A stretch of DNA of 6,947 nucleotides from an uncultured Clostridia bacterium (lineage in GTDB: Bacteria; Bacillota; Clostridia; Oscillospirales; CAG-272), in contig CALDMI010000268.1 of assembly GCA_937914815.1 (NCBI GenBank), positions 1 to 6,947 on the forward strand. The letters are read 5' to 3'. The notes under the pieces are model-generated. The model ran no database searches. It was not told where the DNA came from and saw only the letters and a program-made list of their open reading frames with translations. Position numbers and translations under genes: made by a program. This document shows positions 1 through 5,068 of the stretch, one piece after another (within the stretch, counting starts at the first letter, position 1; the number at the start of each line of letters is the position of its first letter).

Positions 1-3
1 TTT

Positions 4-25
4 TTGGTTAGCATATGCTAACCAA
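4..25. promoter_or_regulatory. Perfect 22-bp palindrome, candidate operator
   Basis: The two 11-base arms (TTGGTTAGCAT and its exact complement) abut with no spacer. The site lies about 45-66 nt downstream of the predicted start of the leftward promoter at 77-105, so it sits in the leader of whatever gene lies left of the window. The half-site GGTTAG/CTAACC resembles half-sites of DtxR/IdeR-type metalloregulator boxes, but the spacing differs from that consensus, so the regulator is a guess. As RNA it could also fold, but no U-tract follows on either strand, so a DNA operator is likelier than a terminator. Confidence 0.5.
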
Positions 26-35
26 CAGCGCTTTG

Positions 36-56
36 AAAAGCTGCCGAAAAGGCAGC
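36..56 (-). other. Leader stem-loop followed by U4 (possible weak terminator/attenuator)
   Basis: On the minus strand GCTGCC and GGCAGC pair around a TTTTC loop and are followed directly by TTTTC. The six-pair GC-rich stem lies about 15 nt after the predicted start of the leftward promoter. It could attenuate the gene beyond the left edge or act as a back-up terminator for fucI-fucU. The U-run is only four bases, so termination would be weak. Confidence 0.35.
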
Positions 57-76
57 CCGATCTTCATTTCGCCTAC

Positions 77-105
77 ATTGTAGCACAGAAACAATTATTT
101 TTCAA
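77..105 (-). promoter_or_regulatory. Leftward sigma-A-type promoter
   Basis: On the minus strand -35 TTGAAA (105-100) is separated by exactly 17 bp from -10 TACAAT (82-77), predicting a transcript start near 70. The flanks are AT-rich. It points out of the window, implying a separately transcribed gene to the left of fucU. The matches are strong for a vegetative promoter, but no downstream gene is visible to confirm it. Confidence 0.65.
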
Positions 106-126
106 TAGTTCTTTGAATTTTTTTGA

Positions 127-154
127 GAGCCGGGCGAAAAATTTCGCCCGGCTC
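127..154 (-). terminator. GC-rich inverted repeat just after fucU, probable end of the fuc transcript
   Basis: Two perfect 13-base arms (gagccgggcgaaa and its complement) surround a 2-base loop, starting about 10 bp past the fucU stop. The position suits a 3' end signal for the leftward fucI-fucU message. It is not a textbook intrinsic terminator: on the minus strand it is followed by TCAAAAAAA rather than a U-run. It may be a processed 3' end or a stability hairpin. Confidence 0.45.
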
Positions 155-164
155 CGCTCTTTTG

Positions 165-590
165 TTATATCACGCCTTTTTTGAGTATCAGATTTGCGTA
201 CAGCGCGCGCTCACCGGTCGCTATCACGGCATAGGCTTTTCTCGCGCGCTCGTAAAATGCGAAGCGCTCAACATGACCAAGCCGCAGGCGCCCGGGTTCT
301 TCCCTCTCAATTATATTGCGGTATTCGTCCCATATCGGCGTCTCGGCATTATCGCCCGGGACAACCTCCATGAGAATGGCGTTCTCCTCTGCATACGTAT
401 CAAGCGGGAACACCGACATAACGGCGCGAAGGGCATCGGTGCCGCTGTGCGCGTCGAGCCTTATGACCCGCCCGTTTGTCGACTCGGCGGGAAAATTCCC
501 ATCGGCAATGACTATCTCGTCGCCGTGCCCCATCTCACAGAGAACCTTTAAGAGCGCGGGAGTGAGTAGCGGTGAAATTCCTTTAAGCAC
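165..590 (-). CDS. fucU: L-fucose mutarotase FucU (RbsD/FucU family)
   Basis: This 141-residue cytosolic protein is expected to interconvert the alpha and beta anomers of L-fucose, supplying the form used by the isomerase. It matches remembered E. coli FucU (140 aa) end to end. The MLK-IS-PL opening, LLKVL-EMGHGDEI (14-26) with the family's catalytic histidine H22, D30, RFAFYERA (109-116) and the C-terminal YANLILKKG are all present. The start is GTG at 590, preceded by a strong GGAGGGCGGAG ribosome site and only 15 bp after the fucI stop, so the two genes are almost certainly cotranscribed. The reading frame is intact, unlike its upstream neighbour. A general RbsD-like pyranase role is the only realistic alternative; adjacency to fucI favours FucU. 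Confidence 0.95.
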   Translation of the reverse strand: MLKGISPLLTPALLKVLCEMGHGDEIVIADGNFPAESTNGRVIRLDAHSGTDALRAVMSVFPLDTYAEENAILMEVVPGDNAETPIWDEYRNIIEREEPGRLRLGHVERFAFYERARKAYAVIATGERALYANLILKKGVI

Positions 591-605
591 TTCTCCGCCC
601 TCCGT

Positions 606-1118
606 TTATCTGTAAAGAGGTCCGTACTGACGGCAAGCCGCATAGTCCGCCGCCTGTGTATCCGAGGTGCCGAACGACGCCCACGAATGAGGTCTGTATA
701 TCTTCTCCGCCGGCACGTTGTGCATGGTTACTGGAATACGGAGCATGGAGGCGAGGGTGATTATATCCGCGCCGATGTGCCCGTAGACCGTGACGCCGTG
801 GTTCGCGCCCCAGTTTGCCATGACGCTGTAAACATCGCGGAAGGCGCCCTCGCCCGTGATGCGCGGGCAGAACCATGTGGTCGGCCATGTGGGGTCGGTG
901 CGCTTGTCAATCGTATTATGTATTTCGTCCGGGAGGTTCGCGGTATACCCCTCCGCAAGCTGAATGACAGGACCTATACCTTCAACTATGTTGAAGCGGA
1001 GCATGGTTACCGGCATCTCTGCACGGCATCTGAAATGGCTCGAGAACCCGCCGCCGCGGAAGTACTCATAATCCGCGCGGCACCAGTCGGTCGCGGCGAG
1101 GCAGGCGGATATATCCTG
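606..1118 (-). CDS. fucI: L-fucose isomerase, C-terminal reading frame (stranded by the frameshift)
   Basis: Read from codon CAG at 1118, this frame gives [12 protein letters not shown] and then EYFRGGG, followed without a break by the last part of Fuc[22 protein letters not shown] with metal ligand H531, [15 protein letters not shown] and the C-terminal QYGPLYR. The first in-frame ATG is at 1016, but no ribosome site precedes it (GTGCAGAG is the upstream context). Independent translation is therefore unlikely. The segment is functional only if the frame is continuous in the real genome. It ends 15 bp before fucU. Confidence 0.85.
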   Translation of the reverse strand, partial: QDISACLAATDWCRADYEYFRGGGFSSHFRCRAEMPVTMLRFNIVEGIGPVIQLAEGYTANLPDEIHNTIDKRTDPTWPTTWFCPRITGEGAFRDVYSVMANWGANHGVTVYGHIGADIITLASMLRIPVTMHNVPAEKIYRPHSWASFGTSDTQAADYAACRQYGPLYR

Positions 1119-2389
1119 TCGGTCATCTCCCAGAACGGCTTCATACAGCCCTCTCCCGCGGAGTTCTTTGCCGCGCCGCTGCCGTCAAGGGCGGTGGCGC
1201 CGGAGTTTATAAGGTGAATAAAGCCGTTTTTCGCTACGCCGTCCGGGCGGTGTCCGGTAACGCGCTCACACGCGTCGGGGCTCCAGTAGGTGCGCACATC
1301 ATGGAAGCAGGGCGCGCTGTGTGAGAGGAGAGTTCCTATCATCATTGCGACGCCGTTGCAGGTGTCGTTCTCGGTCGCAAACGGTGTCGGCGCCTTTCTG
1401 CCGTTCCAGTCGAAGGTGGAGGCAAGTATCGCCTCGGTGAAATCCGCATTCGGGAGCCAGTCTGTCCACTGTCTTTGTCCTTGGAAGCCGCCGGCGACGG
1501 CATTTCTGCCGAGCGCCTCCTCGTGCCAGCCCATCTCATCGAGCTTTTTGTTTCCGTAGAGTATATCGCGCATTATGAGGGTCATCTTCACGATGAACTC
1601 CCAGTCCTTATCCGCCGGGACAACCTTCGAGTCGGTTATGACGGAGGGGAGCTTCTTCCCCGCGTTTTTGTCAAAGCCCTCGCGGCAGTTCTTCTTAACC
1701 CATGCAAGGGCGCGCTCATACTCCTCTTTATCATATATTCCTATCGTCATGCGGCGGAGTATCTCGACCTCGTCGACCCACTCGGCGCGTATTCCGAAGT
1801 ACTTCTGAAGAACGCCCGCGTCGCAGAACGAGCCGGCAATACCCATAGCAACCGCGCCGACATTCACGTATGCCTTGTTCTTCATCCAGCCGACGGCTAC
1901 CGCACAGCGGGCGAAGCGGAGTATCTTCTCCGCGACATCGGCGGGAACGGTGCTGTCGTCCTTATCCTGTACATTCTGCCCGTAGATTGAGAAGGCGGGC
2001 AGACCGCGCTGTGCGTGTGCGGCAAGGACGGCGGCAAGATAGACCGCGCCCGGTCTCTCGGTTCCGTTGAAGCCCCAGACCGCCTTTATTGTGTTCGGGT
2101 CCATGTCGAAAGTCTCTGTGCCGTAGCACCAGCAGGGGGTCACCGTCAGGGTAGCCACGACATTCTCGGTCGAGAACTGGTCGGCGACGCGCGCCGCCTC
2201 GGCTCCTCCGCCTATTGTGGTACAGCCGATAACGCACTGCACCGGCTCGCCGTCCGGGTATTTAAGATTTTCGCTTATGAGAGTTGCGGCGCTCTTCGCC
2301 ATTGCCATTGTCTGCTCCTCAAGGCTCTCGCGCACGCCACCCCAGCGACCGTCAATTGCCGGGCGTATTCCTATCTTCGGGTAAAGCAT
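1007..2389 (-). CDS. fucI: L-fucose isomerase, N-terminal reading frame (frameshifted product)
   Basis: This is the frame that would be translated from the fucI start. ATG at 2389 is preceded by GGAGG six bases upstream, and the protein opens with [14 protein letters not shown], the family's start. Residues 1 to about 424 are genuine isomerase: the N1 domain with TVTPCWCYG (82-90) and [16 protein letters not shown] (105-120), the N2 domain, and the start of the C domain with [10 protein letters not shown] (301-310), E340, D364 and [13 protein letters not shown] (392-404). From I426 the sequence is non-homologous ([16 protein letters not shown] and onward) and it ends at a stop at 1007-1009. 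That tail is the out-of-frame reading of isomerase coding sequence. Confidence 0.85.
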   Translation of the reverse strand: MLYPKIGIRPAIDGRWGGVRESLEEQTMAMAKSAATLISENLKYPDGEPVQCVIGCTTIGGGAEAARVADQFSTENVVATLTVTPCWCYGTETFDMDPNTIKAVWGFNGTERPGAVYLAAVLAAHAQRGLPAFSIYGQNVQDKDDSTVPADVAEKILRFARCAVAVGWMKNKAYVNVGAVAMGIAGSFCDAGVLQKYFGIRAEWVDEVEILRRMTIGIYDKEEYERALAWVKKNCREGFDKNAGKKLPSVITDSKVVPADKDWEFIVKMTLIMRDILYGNKKLDEMGWHEEALGRNAVAGGFQGQRQWTDWLPNADFTEAILASTFDWNGRKAPTPFATENDTCNGVAMMIGTLLSHSAPCFHDVRTYWSPDACERVTGHRPDGVAKNGFIHLINSGATALDGSGAAKNSAGEGCMKPFWEMTDRIYPPASPRPTGAARIMSTSAAAGSRAISDAVQRCR

Positions 2390-2430
2390 ATAAAATCCTC
2401 CGTTAAAATGTTAAATACATAAATTCTGCC

Positions 2431-2466
2431 GTGCCTTCCGCTGCCATGCGGCAGAGAGTGCGGCAC
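2431..2466 (-). other. Two-tier stem-loop at the 5' end of the fuc leader
   Basis: An outer stem GTGCC/GGCAC (2462-2466 with 2431-2435) encloses an inner stem CTGCC/GGCAG (2450-2454 with 2441-2445) around a 4-base loop. The predicted transcript start (about 2466) coincides with the outer stem, so the fuc mRNA would begin inside a hairpin, 40 nt before the ribosome site. It may stabilise the message. The same DNA is symmetric and could instead bind a regulator. Confidence 0.45.
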
Positions 2467-2472
2467 AGTTTC

Positions 2473-2501
2473 ATAATACCACATATTGCCCGGAAGCGTA
2501 A
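2473..2501 (-). promoter_or_regulatory. Promoter of fucI-fucU, extended -10 with weak -35
   Basis: On the minus strand TGG-TATTAT (2481-2473) is an extended -10 element. At 17 bp spacing the -35 position holds TTACGC (2501-2496), a poor match to TTGACA. That combination is typical of activator-dependent sugar promoters and fits control by the divergent AraC-type regulator. The sequence TATTGCC occurs twice upstream on the plus strand (2484-2490 and 2509-2515), 25 bp apart. The predicted leader is about 77 nt. Confidence 0.5.
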
Positions 2502-2556
2502 GTCATTTTATTGCCATTCTCAGAGCAACATAATCCATATTTTCTGATTTATCTTG

Positions 2557-2585
2557 TTGAATATGACGAAAGAATATGTTAGAAT
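2557..2585 (+). promoter_or_regulatory. Promoter of the AraC-family regulator
   Basis: TTGAAT (2557-2562), a 17-bp spacer and TG-T-TAGAAT (extended -10, hexamer 2580-2585) form a good vegetative promoter with a start near 2592. It overlaps the in-frame TTG at 2554 and so argues that translation starts further downstream, at 2635. It faces away from the fuc promoter; about 78 bp separate the fuc -10 from this -35, enough room for shared operators. Confidence 0.6.
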
Positions 2586-2634
2586 AGAGACATATGAAGA
2601 AAACACGAAAAACACTTACGGGAGTGCAGAAAAA

Positions 2635-3531
2635 ATGAAAATACTTCACAGGTGCAACAGCGACAGCAGGCAGCACTATCAGATGGACCGCCACTATCCC
2701 ATACAGCTCCGCCCCAGGCTTCTCTACGCGGGGTATCTTGACCGCGACCGCGACTTCTCCGAGGAGGCGCACTCACACGAGTTTCTTGAGGTGATATTCA
2801 TAACCGATGGCAGGGGGCGTGTACTGATAAACGGGGAGGAAAAGGAAGTCGGGCGCGGGGATCTCGTCATATACAACGCCGGGGTGACACACCGGGAATG
2901 CGCCGAGCGGGAGGACCCTTTCGGCATGCTTTTTGCGGCATATGACGGGCTGAAATTAACCGGGCTTCCGCAGAACAGCCTTATCCCCTCCTCCGGCGGA
3001 TGTATTTTCCCTACCGGGGATATGTACGGCGCCTTTTCGGACGCGCTCGGCACTATTATCCGCGAGCTCGAGGGCGAGGAGTGTTTTTTTACTGAAATTG
3101 TACAGGGGATGTCGGAGTCGCTTATTCACCTCATTCTCCGGCTTATAAGCCGCGCGCCGGACTCTGCCGGAATAATCGGGACGGGGCGGATAATAGACGT
3201 GGCACTCTCCTATATTGACGCGCATTACAGCGAGAAGATAAGCCTTGATGACATTGCGGCGGCGTGCTATACAAACAAATATTACCTCTCCCACATTTTT
3301 ACGCAGGAGGAGGGCATGAGCATCTGGAAGTATATTCTGAAAAAAAGAATACTCTCCTCTACCGCGCTCCTCTCCGACGGGCGACTGTCGGTCGAGGATG
3401 TGGCGGAGCTCGTCGGCTTCGGCGACCCGGGGTACTATTGCCGTATTTTCAAAAACAGCACCGGAATGACGCCGAGCGCATGGAGAAGAAAAAATGCCGG
3501 AAAATCCGGCGATGAGCAAAAATTCCGGTAA
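2635..3531 (+). CDS. AraC-family transcriptional regulator with cupin sensor domain
   Basis: This is a 298-residue DNA-binding regulator of usual AraC-family length. The N-terminal part holds a cupin-type ligand domain with HSHEFLEVIF (46-55) and VGRGDLVIYNAGVTH (72-86). A helical linker (about 140-195) leads to two HTH motifs: KISLDDIAAACYTNKYYLSHIF (201-222) and LSVEDVAELVGFGDPGYYCRIF (251-272), followed by the family signature NSTGMTPSAWR (274-284). The ATG start was chosen because a promoter ends at 2585 and GGGAG (2620-2624) precedes it by 10 nt; the frame is open further upstream but that DNA is promoter. It diverges from fucI, so activation of the fuc genes in response to fucose or a derivative is the natural inference. 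The ligand is not readable from sequence, and the gene might also act elsewhere. Confidence 0.9.
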   Translation: MKILHRCNSDSRQHYQMDRHYPIQLRPRLLYAGYLDRDRDFSEEAHSHEFLEVIFITDGRGRVLINGEEKEVGRGDLVIYNAGVTHRECAEREDPFGMLFAAYDGLKLTGLPQNSLIPSSGGCIFPTGDMYGAFSDALGTIIRELEGEECFFTEIVQGMSESLIHLILRLISRAPDSAGIIGTGRIIDVALSYIDAHYSEKISLDDIAAACYTNKYYLSHIFTQEEGMSIWKYILKKRILSSTALLSDGRLSVEDVAELVGFGDPGYYCRIFKNSTGMTPSAWRRKNAGKSGDEQKFR

Positions 3532-3534
3532 AAA

Positions 3535-3590
3535 GCCCGTACCCGTGTATCAGAAATCGACAGATGCAGACACCTACGGGCATCTTTTTC
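3535..3590 (+). terminator. Intrinsic terminator of the AraC-family gene
   Basis: GCCCGTA (3535-3541) pairs with TACGGGC (3575-3581), extended after a small internal bulge by GTGT/ACAC (3545-3548 with 3570-3573), and is followed by ATCTTTTTC. It starts 4 bp after the araC stop and separates that gene from the downstream operon, whose promoter starts 11 bp later. Confidence 0.8.
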
Positions 3591-3600
3591 CAAATTCCGC

Positions 3601-3630
3601 TTGAAAAAATATGTAATTGTATGCTATACT
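3601..3630 (+). promoter_or_regulatory. Promoter of the radical SAM-TIR operon
   Basis: TTGAAA (3601-3606), an 18-bp spacer and TG-C-TATACT (extended -10, hexamer 3625-3630) give a strong vegetative promoter with a start near 3637. An inverted repeat GCTATA/TATAGC (3623-3628 and 3643-3648, 20 bp centre to centre) overlaps the -10 and the start site and could be an operator. The -35 coincides with an in-frame TTG at 3601, so that codon is not a credible start for the following gene. Confidence 0.7.
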
Positions 3631-3651
3631 ATAAGTAAAAGTTATAGCAGA

Positions 3652-3675
3652 CGACCGCTCCGCCGTGAGGGGTCG
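3652..3675 (+). other. Leader hairpin before the radical SAM gene
   Basis: CGACC (3652-3656) pairs with GGTCG (3671-3675); one G/G mismatch inward, CTC (3658-3660) pairs with GAG (3667-3669) around a six-base loop. It lies in the roughly 57-nt leader, ending seven bases before the GGAG ribosome site at 3682-3685. There is no U-run, so it is not a terminator. It is too small to be a recognisable riboswitch. Confidence 0.4.
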
Positions 3676-3693
3676 GCGACTGGAGAAGTACGC

Positions 3694-5067
3694 ATGATAT
3701 GGCTCGTTGATTATACCTCATACAGAAAGGACATAGACCCGGAGCTCGCAAGGCTCCGGCGGGACTATTTCATAATAAAATCCTACTACCGTGCAAAGAA
3801 GGTCGGCGCGACGGCTCCGGTGAAAAGCAAGGTCTTTTCCACCGGGCTACTCCGCATTGCGACGATACTTAAAAGAAACGGCGTTGATGTGCGGTTTATG
3901 GACGCGGATATGCTCATATCGGCTCTTGACCGCGGGGAGGCTATGCCGGAGGTTGTTGCATTCTCCGCCGTGTGTCCGACGGTGCCTCTCTGTGCCGCGC
4001 TCGCGGAGAGGATAAAGGCACAGTCTCCCTCCACCGCCGTAAAGCTCGGCGGCGTGCATGTAAATCTCTGCGCCGCGGAGACTGTGCGGCGGTTTCCGAT
4101 ATTCGACGAGCTCACGGTCGGATATGAATTTGAAGGTGCGGAGAAGGTCGCGGGGCGGCGGCTCATTGACACGGGCGGGAGCTATGTTGACTATTCCCTG
4201 CTCCCGCACCCGCTCTCCTATTATGCCATAAATACATTTACCGCGATGGGCTGTCCGTTCCACTGCGACTACTGCGCGGACGGGCGGGCACCGCACTTCA
4301 ATGCGAGCCCGGACGGGCAGCTCGGCGAGATGAAGCGCCTCCTCCCGGAGCGGACGCTCGTGCACTTTTTTGACAGCGTCCTCGGCTCATGCCAGCGCGG
4401 AATACGCGCGGTGTGCGACGCGATAGAGGCGACCGGGCACAAATTTCTCTTAAGCTGTGACATGCGGGCGGATCTTCTGACCCCGGAGCTCGTCCGCTCT
4501 CTTGAGCGGGCGGGATTTATCGAGGTGCGGCTCGGAATAGAGAGCTCCGACGAGGAGCTTCTGAAAAGGAACCGCCGCACACTCACGGCGCACCGCTTCT
4601 CGGAGCAGATACGCATGATACGCGACAATTCAAATCTGTATATAACGCTCTACTCGGTCACCGGGCTGCCCGGTACGACATGGGAGAGCCAGAGCCGCAC
4701 GCTCGACTATTTCGGTGAGCTCATGGACTCTCACCTCGCAGACGAAACAAAAAACGGCTTCTATGTCCCCTACCCGATGGAGGGCGTCGACTATTCCGCG
4801 CGCGGAGTGACGATAGACGACGAGGACTGGAGCCACTATGACAGGCAGAGCTACCCCGTGTATCACACGGCGGAGATGTCGCGCGAGGAACTGCGACAGC
4901 TCTATCTCTACACGACAAAGCGCATAAACGAAAACTGGCTGCACGCGCTGGGATTTCGCGATATATCCGAGGTCCCGGTCATAAAGGATTACTACACCGA
5001 GTATGTCGAGGACACCTATGACAGAGACGGGAAAAACAGCAACAATACGGGAAAGAAGGGTGAATAA
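3694..5067 (+). CDS. Radical SAM protein with N-terminal cobalamin-binding-type (Rossmann) domain
   Basis: This 457-residue protein has the layout of B12-binding radical SAM enzymes. Residues about 48-155 look like the B12-type Rossmann domain: STGLLRIATILKRNGVDVRFMD (49-70), VVAFSAVCPTV (87-97), LGGVHVN (118-124). The canonical DxHxxG cobalamin-ligand motif is not seen. The radical SAM core follows, with cluster motif C187-x3-C191-x2-C194 (CPFHCDYC), RLGIESSDEEL (279-289) and GLPGTTW (324-330). The tail has the DW and ELRQLYLYT pattern common in this group. It should cleave S-adenosylmethionine through a [4Fe-4S] cluster; the substrate is unknown. ATG 3694 was chosen because GGAG lies 8 nt before it and the promoter lies upstream. 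It ends 1 bp before the TIR gene, so the two are almost certainly cotranscribed. The cytosolic enzyme could modify the TIR partner, a small molecule or an RNA. Confidence 0.85.
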   Translation: MIWLVDYTSYRKDIDPELARLRRDYFIIKSYYRAKKVGATAPVKSKVFSTGLLRIATILKRNGVDVRFMDADMLISALDRGEAMPEVVAFSAVCPTVPLCAALAERIKAQSPSTAVKLGGVHVNLCAAETVRRFPIFDELTVGYEFEGAEKVAGRRLIDTGGSYVDYSLLPHPLSYYAINTFTAMGCPFHCDYCADGRAPHFNASPDGQLGEMKRLLPERTLVHFFDSVLGSCQRGIRAVCDAIEATGHKFLLSCDMRADLLTPELVRSLERAGFIEVRLGIESSDEELLKRNRRTLTAHRFSEQIRMIRDNSNLYITLYSVTGLPGTTWESQSRTLDYFGELMDSHLADETKNGFYVPYPMEGVDYSARGVTIDDEDWSHYDRQSYPVYHTAEMSREELRQLYLYTTKRINENWLHALGFRDISEVPVIKDYYTEYVEDTYDRDGKNSNNTGKKGE

Positions 5068-5068
5068 A

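Larger units (their letters stand above)
606..2389 (-). pseudogene. fucI: L-fucose isomerase, full-length gene split by a one-base frameshift
   Basis: FucI converts L-fucose to L-fuculose in the cytoplasm using Mn2+, the first committed step of fucose catabolism. Restoring one base near 1118 gives a 594-residue protein that matches remembered E. coli FucI (591 aa) throughout. The metal ligands fall where expected: E340 in ATEND, D364 in DVRTYWSP and H531 in ANWGANHG (E. coli E337, D361, H528). Without correction the product stops after residue 460, with residues 426-460 out of frame, and loses H531, so it should be inactive. The rest of the gene shows no decay, and fucU behind it is intact, so either a recent mutation or a sequencing/assembly error is possible. 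It is the first gene of a fucI-fucU unit and diverges from an AraC-type regulator. Confidence 0.9.

Noticed and set aside
8..67. 19-codon leftward frame ending inside the palindrome
   Set aside because: No ribosome site, and it begins almost at the predicted transcript start. There is no regulatory codon run.
123..551. Long plus-strand frame opposite fucU, with similar ones opposite fucI
   Set aside because: These are antisense shadows of clearly recognised genes with high third-position GC. They have no ribosome site and no family resemblance.
1107..1125. Programmed -1 frameshift in fucI
   Set aside because: No X-XXY-YYZ slippery heptamer at the shift and no known frameshifting in this family. 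A mutation or sequence error is simpler.
2484..2515. TATTGCC direct repeat as an AraC-type operator
   Set aside because: Seven-base repeats 25 bp apart do not match the usual spacing, and the proximal copy lies inside the promoter spacer. Noted only as a weak possibility.
2554..2634. Upstream TTG start extending the AraC-family protein by 27 residues
   Set aside because: This stretch contains the -35 and extended -10 elements, and the extension has no family similarity. ATG 2635 has a ribosome site.
2594..2638. 14-codon leader frame whose TGA overlaps the AraC-family ATG (ATGA)
   Set aside because: Its ATG lies about two bases from the predicted transcript start with no ribosome site. The A-rich composition makes such a frame likely by chance.
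3601..3693. Upstream TTG start extending the radical SAM protein by 31 residues
   Set aside because: The TTG is the first half of the -35 hexamer of a strong promoter, and the leader contains a hairpin and the GGAG site used by ATG 3694.
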